From: Haloarcula marismortui ATCC 43049
Lineage (GTDB): Archaea > Halobacteriota > Halobacteria > Halobacteriales > Haloarculaceae
Assembly (NCBI RefSeq): GCF_000011085.1
Contig: NC_006396.1
Location: 372,001-436,000 of the forward strand
Length of the DNA stretch: 64,000 nucleotides
Direction: 5' to 3'
The position numbers were made by a program, and so were the translations under genes. Positions 7,651 through 16,240 of the stretch are shown here, one piece after another. The first letter of the stretch is position 1, and each line of letters begins with the position of its first letter. Below the pieces are notes generated by a model that ran no database searches, was not told the origin of the DNA, and was given only the letters and a program-made list of their open reading frames with translations.

Positions 7651-8831
7651 CCGGCGACGGAACGAAGAATACCGCGGTATCGCTCACAGGCCGCGTCGAA
7701 ACTGTACTCGCGTTCGATCAGGGTGCGTCCGTTCTCGCTGATTGCTGCCAGATCGTTCCTGTCGAGAATCCGCTCGATACCCGCCGCCAGTGCCGTGGAT
7801 TCGCGCGAATCGATGGTGAAACCGGTCTCCTCGTCCCTGACCACGTCCGGGACACCTGAGACCGGACTGGCATATACCGGCGTTCCGCAAGCCAGCGCCT
7901 CCAGAATAGTCGTCGGGAGCCCTTCGGTCGGCTGGGAGGGCAGTATCAGGAGTTCGAGGTCATTCAGGGCGTGTGGGACCTTATCGTGGTCTACCCAGCC
8001 GGTCAGTTCCACGTGACCGGCCTCGATATCTGCGGCGAGGTCTTCTTCCAGCCACTCTCGGAGGTCGCCGTCCCCAACGAACCGGAAGGTGATGTCGTCG
8101 GGGAGTTGTGTGGCAACTGCAGCCAGTTCCCGGACACCTTTTTCTTCGTCGAGCCGTCCGAGGAACCCGACGACGCGGTCGCGGTCAGCGTAGGGTCGCT
8201 GGACGCAGAATTCGTTCGTCCGGACGTAGCGCGCCCCTGTCGGATATACGCTCGGAGATTCCGGATGCAGGTCCAGTTGGCGAGCCATCTCGGGCGTGTA
8301 GGTGATGACGCCGTGTGCCACGGCGAAGCCGGCTCGTTCGAGTGCACGGACGGCCCCAGCGAGGACAGCCGCCACCTGGTCAGGCAACTGCTGTTCCCAG
8401 TTCAACCGGAGCGTCAGCGGCACGTCGCCGCGGGGTTCGACGAGGACGGTCTTCCCCAGCAACCGAGTCACGACAATGGGTAGTAAGTACGACGTTGCGC
8501 CGAAAAACAGGACCACGTCCTCGTCCCGGCCAGCGATGACGCGACACATCCGGAGCTGGTTCAGCAGAAACCGGAACGCGGCGATGACAACGGAGTCACC
8601 CGCACCTTTCTGCGTGAGTTCGACGAGTTCGTGCCGGTCGCGGATCTCGGAATCAGCTGGCAGATCAGCTGTCACGAGCGCAACCGATGTGATCGCAGAG
8701 AGGATATCCAGCAGGCTCCGCGTGGCGTTCTCGCCGGCCGCGGCAAGCGGATGCGTGACGACACAGACGTTCGGCAGGTCCGCTTCCTGTGTTTCCGTTT
8801 CATGCTCTTGATGACGTGTTGGTTCCGTCAT
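7638..8831 (-). CDS. Glycosyltransferase family 4
   Basis: 397 aa, GT-B fold. The C-terminal half shows VVGFLGRLDEEKGV followed by the E-x7-E nucleotide-sugar motif PTEGLPTTILEALACG and YASPVSGVPDVV, typical of retaining GT4 enzymes. The N-terminal half has a hydrophobic acceptor-side segment around DVVLFFGATSYLLPIV. It starts 3 nt after the end of the upstream GT2 gene, so the two form a two-gene operon read away from aglB. The family transfers a sugar from an NDP-sugar to a lipid-linked or glycan acceptor at the cytosolic membrane face. The specific sugar is unknown. Confidence 0.88.
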   Translation of the reverse strand: MTEPTRHQEHETETQEADLPNVCVVTHPLAAAGENATRSLLDILSAITSVALVTADLPADSEIRDRHELVELTQKGAGDSVVIAAFRFLLNQLRMCRVIAGRDEDVVLFFGATSYLLPIVVTRLLGKTVLVEPRGDVPLTLRLNWEQQLPDQVAAVLAGAVRALERAGFAVAHGVITYTPEMARQLDLHPESPSVYPTGARYVRTNEFCVQRPYADRDRVVGFLGRLDEEKGVRELAAVATQLPDDITFRFVGDGDLREWLEEDLAADIEAGHVELTGWVDHDKVPHALNDLELLILPSQPTEGLPTTILEALACGTPVYASPVSGVPDVVRDEETGFTIDSRESTALAAGIERILDRNDLAAISENGRTLIEREYSFDAACERYRGILRSVAGYSS

Positions 8832-8834
8832 CTG

Positions 8835-9809
8835 TTACCCCCAGACAGTCATGCCGTACAAGTAGCCAAAGCCAACGAAGGCGGTGAGGGCAAACAGGAA
8901 CACGAACTGTAACACGCCGGCCACAGAGGGAGCGCGGACGAGGCCCCAGATCCTTTCGGGGGCAAACCGGAACAGGAGGTCGCTGAGGAAATCGGACTCC
9001 TCGCCGGTCGATTCCGGGACAAACACCTCCATACCGCGCTTCGAGTACCCCTGCCAGAACGCCCGGTCTAACAGCCAGCCGGGATCAGTCCGATAGTCGA
9101 ATATCTTGTGCGCGACAAGGGCCTCCGGGGTGTAGTACACCCCTTCGTCGTATTCAGTTCGTAGGCGCGCACAGAGTTCCGTCTCGCCGCCCTGCAGGTT
9201 CTTTTCACCCTGTCGACCGCCGATGTCATCGTCGAAGCCGCCTAGTTCGAGAAACACGTCCCGGTCGAAGGAGATGTTTGAGCCGAAGGTGTTGCGAACG
9301 ACGCCGGGTTCGTCGGGGTCGCCGTTCGGTCCGAACCCGCGGTGGGTGACACCGATGAGCCAGTAGAACTCCGCGGGGAGAAAGCTGGGTTTGCCGGCGA
9401 CCCACGCCGGCGTCATTCGGCCGCCGACCGCGAGCGCGTCCTGCTGTTCGTAGGCATCGACTAGCGCCGCGACCCACTCCTCGTCAGCGATCGCGTCGTC
9501 GTCGATGAACGCGACAACGTCTCCGGTAGCGACCTCGGCCCCGTTGTTCCGGCTCTCTAGCAGTCCGACGTTTGCATCGTTACAGTGCGTCAGGACATCG
9601 TCTCGGTTGCCGAAGTCAGATTGGTACTGCTTGTACACGTCCCGATTCCCATCTGAGACCAGTACGAGTTCCACGTCGTCGTAGGTCTGGGCTAAGACGC
9701 TCTCGGCCGCCGCTCGACAGTCGTCATATCGCTCCATCGTGTGCGTACAGAGCACGACCGAGACTCGCATGGTCGGTGGTGTGCCACCGGTGCTGTTAGG
9801 CGTTTCCAT
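8835..9809 (-). CDS. Glycosyltransferase family 2, AglG-like, membrane-anchored
   Basis: 324 aa. The GT-A domain starts at RVSVVLCTHTMERY and has the metal-binding Asp cluster VVAFIDDDAIADEEW and a later GGFDDDIGG. A C-terminal hydrophobic pair around VLQFVFLFALTAFVGFGYLYG anchors it in the membrane. The layout matches haloarchaeal AglG/AglE-type enzymes that extend dolichol-phosphate-linked N-glycan precursors; AglG of Haloferax adds a glucuronic acid. It is divergent from aglB across a 57-bp gap and leads into the GT4 gene. The role in the AglB pathway is well supported by context; the sugar added is not. Confidence 0.86.
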   Translation of the reverse strand: METPNSTGGTPPTMRVSVVLCTHTMERYDDCRAAAESVLAQTYDDVELVLVSDGNRDVYKQYQSDFGNRDDVLTHCNDANVGLLESRNNGAEVATGDVVAFIDDDAIADEEWVAALVDAYEQQDALAVGGRMTPAWVAGKPSFLPAEFYWLIGVTHRGFGPNGDPDEPGVVRNTFGSNISFDRDVFLELGGFDDDIGGRQGEKNLQGGETELCARLRTEYDEGVYYTPEALVAHKIFDYRTDPGWLLDRAFWQGYSKRGMEVFVPESTGEESDFLSDLLFRFAPERIWGLVRAPSVAGVLQFVFLFALTAFVGFGYLYGMTVWG

Positions 9810-9834
9810 CCTGCGCTCGCATAGAGGTCAAAAG

Positions 9835-9842
9835 GCTTATGC
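9835..9842 (+). promoter_or_regulatory. TATA-like box of aglB
   Basis: gcttatgc lies 25-32 nt before the ATG at 9867, so aglB probably has a leaderless or near-leaderless transcript. Confidence 0.4.
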
Positions 9843-9866
9843 GCGCCTTGGCAGTTTTTCCGTGCA

Positions 9867-12680
9867 ATGAGTCAATCACGGGGCTATCTTGACGACAACC
9901 CCGAACTCGAGTCCGCCCTGGAGTGGGCCGAGCGCTGGTACCACGTTCCGGTCCTCCTGGTACTGCTCGGGTTCATGCTGTGGAATCGCGTACGGAGTTG
10001 GGAGAACTTCATTGTTGACGGCGAGGTACTCTTCAGCGGAAACGACGCCTGGTATCACTACCGGTCGACCCAGTACGTCGTTAACAACTGGCCCGCGACG
10101 ATGCCGTTTGATCCCTGGACGTATTTCCCATACGGAACCAGCACGGGGCAGTTCGGAACGCTGCTCGATCAGATCGTCGCGACAGTTGCCCTGATTATCG
10201 GTCTGGGTTCGCCCAGTGAGCAGACTGTTGCGATGACACTCCTGTTTGCTCCAGCCGTGCTCGGGACGCTCGTTGCGGTTCCGACGTACCTTGTCGGACG
10301 GCGACTCGGCGGCCGCCTCGGCGGCGTAACTGCGGTTACTGTGATGGCATTCTCGACGGGGGGGCTCCTACAGCGGAGCCGCGTCGGGTTCTCTGACCAC
10401 CACGTCGCTGAAGCGCTCTTCCAGATTCTCGGTGTCCTCGGTGTCATGGTGGCTGTCAGCGTCGCCGCGCGGGACAAGCCGATCTATGAGCAGTTTATCG
10501 AACGAGATATAGACGCACTCCGGGATACCATCAGTTGGTCCATGCTGGCCGGTGTGGCAATTGCGATGTATCTCTGGGTCTGGCCGCCGGGTGTGCTCCT
10601 TCTCGGGATACTCGGTGTCTTCTTCCTGCTCCGACTGTGTCTTGAGTACGTTCACGACAGTAGCCCGGAACACACGGCCATCGCGGGCGCAATCACGATG
10701 GTGACTGCCGCTGTGGTGAGTGCATCGAGGATCAACGTTCTGGAAATTACAGCAACCGCTCAGTCGCTGCTACAGCCGGGGTTGGCGTTGGCCGTTGGCT
10801 TCGGTTGTGTGTTCATGGCGTGGCTAGCTCGATTCATGGAGCAGCGAGAGTACGGCCAGTACGTGTATCCGGCGACCGTGTTCGGAATCCTCGCGTTCGG
10901 GGCCGTTCTGATGGCAGTATTGACCCCTGACCTGTGGAGCTTCTTCACAAACAACGTGATGCGGATAATCGGACTCACAACCAGCGAAACGGCCAACACC
11001 GTCGGCGAAGCCTCGCCACTGCGGAACGCTGGCGTCTTGTTTGACCGGCACGGGTTCGCTGTCATCGTGGCGGGAATCGGCGGCCTCCTCCTGCTCGGAA
11101 AACAGTTCCTCTCCGACGACGCGCCTGCGGAAGAGATGCTCGTCGTAGTCTGGGCGGTATTCATTCTGCTGGCCACGTTCACCCAGCGACGGTTCGCCTA
11201 CTATCTCGTCGCACCGATTGCAGTGCTATCGGGAATGGTTGTCGGCCGATTCATCCGCTGGTTCGATTTCAGTGCCGACGATGGTATCGAGTACTATCAG
11301 GTCATGACAATTCTCACGGTACTTCTCGTCATCGTCGTCCCGCTGTTTGCGTTCGGCACGACGCCGGTTGAAGCCGGTTCGACCGGTCCCGGGCCGAGTA
11401 TTCAGGGCTGGGACGAGAGCCTGCAGTGGATGGAAGGCAACACACCTGCAGAGGGAGCCTACGGCTCCGGCGGTGACGCGACACTCGAGCACTACGGCAC
11501 CTATGAGCGACAAGAAGACTTCGACTACCAAGAGGGACAGTATGGTGTTCTGTCGTGGTGGGACTACGGGCACTGGATTACCACCAGAGCAGAGCGCGTG
11601 CCGAACGCGAACCCGTTCCAGCAGGGAACTGAGACAGTCGCCCCGTTCCTCGTCGCACAGAATGAAACGCAGGCGAACAACATCCTTGACAGTACAGATG
11701 AGGATGACGCGAAGACGCGGTACATCGCCGTCGACTGGAAGATGGCTGAAACCAACGGCAACCTCAATGGCAAGTTCTTCGCGCCAGCGACCTTCGCTGA
11801 TGGCGTGGAGCCGGGTGACTACTACAGCCGAATGTACATCCAGTCGCAGGACGGTGCCAGACAGATAACGTTCCAGCAACAGGCCTACTACGAGACGATG
11901 ACCGCTCGGCTGTACCGGTTCCACGGCAGCGCCGCAGAGCCACAACCAATTGTCGTTGACTGGGAGAACAAGCAGACAGGCCAGGGGGCCCAGTACCGCG
12001 GTGCGCCGACCAACGAGCAGGAACCAGAGGGCCAGCGACAGGGACAGATCGTCCGCCAGTTCGAGAGCATGGAACAGGCCCGTCAGTACGTCGAAGAAGA
12101 CGCGACCGCACAGATCGGTGGGTTCGGCGACAACCCATCTGAACGGGTTTCAGCAATGGAGCACTACCGCCTAGTCGGTTCCAGTGAGACTGAGGCGTTC
12201 CCGAACAACCCGCGGTATCAGTCCTCCGCCTGGGCAAAGATATTCGAGCGCGTCCCAGGGGCAACAATTGAAGGGACCGGACCGGCGAACGCGACAGTCC
12301 GGGCCGCCGTCCAGATGCGCAACCCGGCCACGAACAAGACGTTCGTCTACCGCCAGCGGACCCAGACAGATCAGAACGGGAACTTCGAGATGACCGTTCC
12401 CTACTCGACTACTGGGTACGACGACTGGGGTACTGACGAAGGCTACACGAACGTGAGCGTCCGTGCCGAGACTCAGTACCAGTTCACCGCAATCGGGGCC
12501 AACAACGGCAACCGAACCGGCTTTACCGGCGCGACCGAGGTCACTGAAGGACAGGTCATCGGCGAGGACGACGACGCCGCAACCGTCGAACTGGAACCGG
12601 TAACGATTCAGCAGGGCAATGGCACCAGCGGTGAATCTCGCACGCCAATGACTGAAGACGCAGCTGAAGCGGGCGCATAG
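9867..12680 (+). CDS. aglB: Dolichyl-phosphooligosaccharide-protein glycotransferase AglB
   Basis: 937 aa, STT3/AglB family. About the first 480 residues are polytopic membrane helices; the rest is a large extracellular domain. The first acidic motif is GNDAWYHYRS and the second VGFSDHHVAE. The catalytic WWDYG is at residues 564-568 (LSWWDYGHWI) and a DxxK-type motif follows in AVDWKMAE. AglB moves the oligosaccharide from dolichol (pyro)phosphate to Asn in N-x-S/T sequons of S-layer and other exported proteins on the outer face. Its neighbours are glycosyltransferases, a flippase and sulfatase-like enzymes, as in other haloarchaeal agl clusters. A strong hairpin follows the gene. Confidence 0.96.
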   Translation: MSQSRGYLDDNPELESALEWAERWYHVPVLLVLLGFMLWNRVRSWENFIVDGEVLFSGNDAWYHYRSTQYVVNNWPATMPFDPWTYFPYGTSTGQFGTLLDQIVATVALIIGLGSPSEQTVAMTLLFAPAVLGTLVAVPTYLVGRRLGGRLGGVTAVTVMAFSTGGLLQRSRVGFSDHHVAEALFQILGVLGVMVAVSVAARDKPIYEQFIERDIDALRDTISWSMLAGVAIAMYLWVWPPGVLLLGILGVFFLLRLCLEYVHDSSPEHTAIAGAITMVTAAVVSASRINVLEITATAQSLLQPGLALAVGFGCVFMAWLARFMEQREYGQYVYPATVFGILAFGAVLMAVLTPDLWSFFTNNVMRIIGLTTSETANTVGEASPLRNAGVLFDRHGFAVIVAGIGGLLLLGKQFLSDDAPAEEMLVVVWAVFILLATFTQRRFAYYLVAPIAVLSGMVVGRFIRWFDFSADDGIEYYQVMTILTVLLVIVVPLFAFGTTPVEAGSTGPGPSIQGWDESLQWMEGNTPAEGAYGSGGDATLEHYGTYERQEDFDYQEGQYGVLSWWDYGHWITTRAERVPNANPFQQGTETVAPFLVAQNETQANNILDSTDEDDAKTRYIAVDWKMAETNGNLNGKFFAPATFADGVEPGDYYSRMYIQSQDGARQITFQQQAYYETMTARLYRFHGSAAEPQPIVVDWENKQTGQGAQYRGAPTNEQEPEGQRQGQIVRQFESMEQARQYVEEDATAQIGGFGDNPSERVSAMEHYRLVGSSETEAFPNNPRYQSSAWAKIFERVPGATIEGTGPANATVRAAVQMRNPATNKTFVYRQRTQTDQNGNFEMTVPYSTTGYDDWGTDEGYTNVSVRAETQYQFTAIGANNGNRTGFTGATEVTEGQVIGEDDDAATVELEPVTIQQGNGTSGESRTPMTEDAAEAGA

Positions 12681-12690
12681 CGGAGTCCCA

Positions 12691-12713
12691 GCGGTCGGTC
12701 GCTGGCCGACCGC
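12691..12713 (+). terminator. Hairpin after aglB
   Basis: 8-bp inverted arms (gcggtcgg / ccgaccgc) around a 7-nt loop start 11 nt after the aglB stop, with T-rich sequence at about 12733-12738. Likely a transcription end signal. Confidence 0.5.
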
Positions 12714-12811
12714 CTGTTTGATCTACCTGAGATTTTTGCAGGGTTCCGTCAGCGGAGTACGTTCTAACGGTGACAGCCCTGTCAGTCAAAAAGGCGATAG
12801 CAGCGGAACGG

Positions 12812-12991
12812 TCACTCGGCCAGCGGATTGAACGTGCCGTTGATGTCCCACTCGTGGAGACAGTGTGGGTCGCCGGATTGTTTGGTTCCACTGTCGGTGA
12901 CGATACGCCAACTGTGTTGGTCCGGGTCCCACTCATCGACCCGCCCACACCGCTCACACTCGCGTTTGCGTGGGGTGACAATTTCAGCCAT
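12812..12991 (-). CDS. HEWD-type small zinc-ribbon protein
   Basis: 59 aa when started at MAEIVTPRKRECERCG; the frame is open 44 codons upstream, but that extension lacks the family's usual character. It has a CxxC pair (CERCG), a further Cys/His pair (PHCLHEW) and the HEWDINGTFNP tail that names this halophile-only family. Probably a zinc-stabilised cytosolic micro-protein. No experimental role is known to me. It is convergent with aglB and isolated by 130 bp. Confidence 0.75.
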   Translation of the reverse strand: MAEIVTPRKRECERCGRVDEWDPDQHSWRIVTDSGTKQSGDPHCLHEWDINGTFNPLAE

Positions 12992-13119
12992 ATCTGGTGC
13001 AAGCGCGTGGGTGATTATCAGGCTGCCGGTCCCTGACCGGTCCGACCGGAACGATTCACAGCCGACGACGTGAGAGTGCTGTACCGACGCTGACGCCGGT
13101 AGTGCAACCGCTGGCGTGT

Positions 13120-13575
13120 TCAAAAGTCCGGGAGGTCGTCCGCGTCAACCTCTTCGGCTTCCCAGTCGAGGTACTCATCGGCCAGCACCTCGCAGACGAC
13201 CTGTCCGAACTCGGTCAGTCCGGCGTTGATACCTGAAACAGTGCCCCAGGAGTCGATGTCCGGATGAATCTCCCGCTCGCGCCAGTCCTCGGGTAAGCCC
13301 GGAGCGTGGTAGCCGACGCGGCCCGCAAAGGAGTCCCAGAAGAAATCGAACTCTTCGATGAGCCCCAGATCCGTGACAATCTTCCACTGGTCGGCATCGA
13401 GCGACGCGTCCGTGGCCCATTCCTCGAAGGCGTCCGCCCACGCGCCGTCGTCCAGGGCCTCGGCGAGCTCCTCGCGCCGGTATTCGTCGCCCTGTACCTC
13501 CGCGTCATCGTACTCGTCGGCAGCGACGCCGGTGGACAGCTCCGGCCGCTCCGGCGTCTCAACATCGAGTGTCAT
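13120..13575 (-). CDS. Conserved haloarchaeal hypothetical protein
   Basis: 151 aa from MTLDVETPERP; the 20 extra upstream codons would cover the TATA-like box. Very acidic, no membrane segment, no recognised catalytic motif. It contains an aromatic-rich core (EEFDFFWDSFAGRVGYHAPG) and ends DADDLPDF. I do not recognise the family. It stands alone between the HEWD gene and the thioesterase on the same strand. Confidence 0.7.
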   Translation of the reverse strand: MTLDVETPERPELSTGVAADEYDDAEVQGDEYRREELAEALDDGAWADAFEEWATDASLDADQWKIVTDLGLIEEFDFFWDSFAGRVGYHAPGLPEDWREREIHPDIDSWGTVSGINAGLTEFGQVVCEVLADEYLDWEAEEVDADDLPDF

Positions 13576-13596
13576 AATCGTGGTACGTGGCGGAGC

Positions 13597-13606
13597 CGAA
13601 TAAAGC
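13597..13606 (-). promoter_or_regulatory. TATA-like box
   Basis: Minus-strand gctttattcg, 22-31 nt before the ATG at 13575; it fixes the start of the downstream acidic protein. Confidence 0.5.
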
Positions 13607-13686
13607 TCATACTGTTGGCTGTGCCTCCGTGACAATATGCGCCACTCCGCGGTGACAAATATTTCACGGGACTACAGCCAGCAGTA

Positions 13687-14130
13687 TCAGCGGTTCGCTT
13701 CCCCGTCAAGGGCGCGCTGTCGCAGTCGTTCACCGCGCTCAGTCTCGGTCGTCACGTCGGGAACGGGAACGGGGTTCCTGTCCTCGTCGACTGCGACGTA
13801 CACCGAGTACGACTCTGCCGTCGACTCAGTCTCACCAGTTCTGAGGTTCTCTCGGGCAACTTGGAGCCGGACTTTGACACTCGTTTCGCCAGTGTCGTAG
13901 ACAAACGCCTCAATGAGGGCCGTATCACCGACAGGTATCGGCCGCTTGAAATTCACCTGGTCCATCCGCGCGGTAACGCAGGTTTCGCCGGCAAAGCGCA
14001 TCGCCGACATCGCCCCGAGTTCGTCCATCCACTTCAGTACGTTTCCACCGTGGGTCGAGCCCAGGTGGTTCGAATGGTTGGGCTGGACCATCCAGCGGTT
14101 CTCGATATAGGTTTCCAGTACCGTTGGCAT
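13687..14130 (-). CDS. Acyl-CoA thioesterase, hotdog fold
   Basis: 147 aa, single hotdog domain. The N-terminal part NHLGSTHGGNVLKWMDE carries the helix and the Asp/Gly pattern of YciA/BFIT-type acyl-CoA hydrolases, and DQVNFKRPIPVGD is the usual strand that follows. The family hydrolyses acyl-CoA to free acid and CoA; haloarchaeal substrates are uncertain. It lies 57 bp downstream of the PadR gene on the same strand with no clear promoter between, so the two may be co-transcribed. Confidence 0.88.
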   Translation of the reverse strand: MPTVLETYIENRWMVQPNHSNHLGSTHGGNVLKWMDELGAMSAMRFAGETCVTARMDQVNFKRPIPVGDTALIEAFVYDTGETSVKVRLQVARENLRTGETESTAESYSVYVAVDEDRNPVPVPDVTTETERGERLRQRALDGEANR

Positions 14131-14187
14131 GGCGCGAGGTTGGCCAGCACCGGGGTTGAGTCTGTCGAACGGAGTTCGAAAAGGTGA

Positions 14188-14463
14188 CTATGCCGAAACG
14201 TACTGCGCTTCCCACTCCTTTCGGGCGTCGAGTTCGCGCTGGCCACGCTTGGTCAGCGTGTAAAAGTTCGTTCGGCGGTCGCGTTCGCCCTTCTCGATGA
14301 GTGCCTTCTCAACGAGCGTGTCAAGGTTCGGATACAGTCGGCCGTGGTTGACCTCGCTCTCGTAGTAGTTTTCGAGCTCTTCCTTGATTGCTAACCCGTG
14401 GGGCTCGTCAAGGCCTGCAATGACGTACAGCAGGTCCCGCTGGAATCCAGTCAGGTCATACAT
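14188..14463 (-). CDS. PadR family transcriptional regulator
   Basis: 91-aa winged-helix protein. LTGFQRDLLYVIAGLDEP, then the helix GLAIKEELENYY, then HGRLYPNLDTLVEKALIEKG and the wing DRRTNFYTLTKRGQREL are the complete PadR N-terminal domain; the C-terminal dimer domain is minimal. Such proteins usually repress and often autoregulate. A palindromic sequence sits directly before its start. It may control the thioesterase behind it. Confidence 0.88.
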   Translation of the reverse strand: MYDLTGFQRDLLYVIAGLDEPHGLAIKEELENYYESEVNHGRLYPNLDTLVEKALIEKGERDRRTNFYTLTKRGQRELDARKEWEAQYVSA

Positions 14464-14464
14464 C

Positions 14465-14477
14465 GTATATCCGATAC
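14465..14477. promoter_or_regulatory. Palindromic site before the PadR gene
   Basis: gtatatccgatac has GTAT/ATAC arms and ends 1 nt before the start codon. PadR-type proteins often bind ATAC/GTAT-like palindromes, so this is a candidate autoregulatory operator. Further AT-rich sequence around 14515-14535 may hold the promoter. Confidence 0.35.
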
Positions 14478-14710
14478 AGTTTGACCCCGTACATATCAGT
14501 CTTTTGAATCAGTAAATCTATTGTGTATTTACAAATCCCGCCCCCGTCCAGTAGTTACCACGGCATCTGTGGCTGTATTAACACAAGAGTGGGTAATAGC
14601 TTCGGCACGTATCGAGAACATACAACGCCGCGGACATGATTTTGGTCGCCGTTTCTCGGCGGTCACCCGGACCCGACAAGGGTAAAGGAAACGAATGTGT
14701 AACGCGGGTG

Positions 14711-16240
14711 ATGACCGAACACGCGGAGTCGGCGGCAGACGAGTTCCCGGAACCGTCAGGGGCGGGACGCGTCGATGTCGTCGGAACCGCTCACGTTTCC
14801 GAGCACAGCGTCACGGAAGTGGAATCAGCGATTGAAGAATCCGAACCCGATATCGTCGCCGTCGAACTCGACGAGGGCCGGTATCGCCAGATCAAGGGCG
14901 AAACACCTGATGACCTCGATGCGAGCGACCTCCTGCGCGGGAACACCGTCTTTCAGTTCCTCGCGTACTGGATGCTGTCGTACATCCAGACCCGGCTGGG
15001 CGACCGGTTCGACATCGAGCCGGGTGCGGATATGAAAGCGGGCATCGACACCGCCGAACGGCTCGGCCTCGGCGTTGCACTCGTCGACCGGGACATCCAG
15101 ACGACCGTCCAGCGGTTCTGGGCGCGGCTGACGGCCGTTGAGAAGCTCAAACTTGTCGGCAGTCTCGCAGCCGAGATGGGGCCGCCGTTGACCGTCGGAC
15201 TGACCATCGGTGCTGTCTTCGGCGGGCTGTTTGCAGTGGTCGCCGGAGCCTTCGGTGGTCCGTTTATTGTCCCGAGTGGAGCTCTTTCAGTTTTGCCGGG
15301 GGGTCTCGGCGGAACGGTTGAGGGCCTGCTCGATACGCTGTTGCTCATCTGTGTAGCCGCGGCCGGTATCGGAATCCCCATCGCCGCACTGCTGGTCCGG
15401 TTCCGCGGCGAGGCCGACGTGGAGGAGTTCGACATGGAGAAACTGACCGACACTGATGTCGTTAGCGCGATGATGGAGGAGTTCCGTCAGTTCTCCCCCG
15501 GCGGCGCGGAGGCACTCATTGACGAACGTGACGCGTTCATTGCTCACCGACTTATCGCCCTCCGTGAGGCCGGCTATCACGTCCTTGCCGTCGTCGGCGC
15601 GGGCCACCGCGAGGGGATTCAGGGCTATCTCGACAACCCGGAGACGCTCCCACCGATGGAGTCGCTCACCGGAACCGAGGGCGGGCGTCGCGTTTCGCTG
15701 TACAAACTCGTCGGCTACGGCTTTGGCGTCGTCTTTCTCGTCTTCTTCGGCCTGCTCATCCTCGGTGGCGCGAGTCAGGCCGTCCTACTGCAGCTGTTCG
15801 TCGCCTTAGTCGCCGTTAACGCCGTGCTAGCCGGCGGGCTAGCGAAGGTGGCCGGTGCACACTGGTCGAGTGCGGCCGCCGCCGGCGCGTTCGGCTGGCT
15901 GACGAGCCTGTTTCCGTTGCTCGCGGCCGGCTGGTTCGCGGGCTACGTCGAACTACGGTATATCTCCGTCAATATCAGCGATATCGCGACGCTCAATGAG
16001 ATACTCAACGACCAGGAATCACCGGTGATGGACCTCGTCAGCCGGATGCGTGCGGTGCCGTTGTTCCGCCTGATCCTCGTCGTCGCGCTGACGAACGTCG
16101 GCAGCGCAATCGCCTCCTACGTCGTGTTCCCGGTGCTGATTCCGTACATCTCCTCGGACATCGGCGGGATGCAAGGTGTCTCGCGCTTGCTCTGGCAGGG
16201 TGTCCGCGAAGGGACCCAGATACTCGTGGGGGTGCTCTGA
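14711..16240 (+). CDS. TraB family membrane protein
   Basis: 509 aa when started at MTEHAESAADE; an in-frame upstream start at 14636 would add 25 atypical basic residues. The N-terminal domain carries DVVGTAHVSEHSVTEV and DIVAVELDEGRYRQI, the paired GTAH and E-x-D/E motifs of the TraB/PrgY/GumN superfamily (Tiki-like putative metallohydrolases). A second conserved segment is AVVGAGHREGIQGYL. Around this are several hydrophobic helices, including six or so in the C-terminal third. In bacteria PrgY inhibits a peptide pheromone; the archaeal role is unknown. Its stop overlaps the next start (TGATG), coupling it to a membrane protease. Confidence 0.85.
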   Translation: MTEHAESAADEFPEPSGAGRVDVVGTAHVSEHSVTEVESAIEESEPDIVAVELDEGRYRQIKGETPDDLDASDLLRGNTVFQFLAYWMLSYIQTRLGDRFDIEPGADMKAGIDTAERLGLGVALVDRDIQTTVQRFWARLTAVEKLKLVGSLAAEMGPPLTVGLTIGAVFGGLFAVVAGAFGGPFIVPSGALSVLPGGLGGTVEGLLDTLLLICVAAAGIGIPIAALLVRFRGEADVEEFDMEKLTDTDVVSAMMEEFRQFSPGGAEALIDERDAFIAHRLIALREAGYHVLAVVGAGHREGIQGYLDNPETLPPMESLTGTEGGRRVSLYKLVGYGFGVVFLVFFGLLILGGASQAVLLQLFVALVAVNAVLAGGLAKVAGAHWSSAAAAGAFGWLTSLFPLLAAGWFAGYVELRYISVNISDIATLNEILNDQESPVMDLVSRMRAVPLFRLILVVALTNVGSAIASYVVFPVLIPYISSDIGGMQGVSRLLWQGVREGTQILVGVL

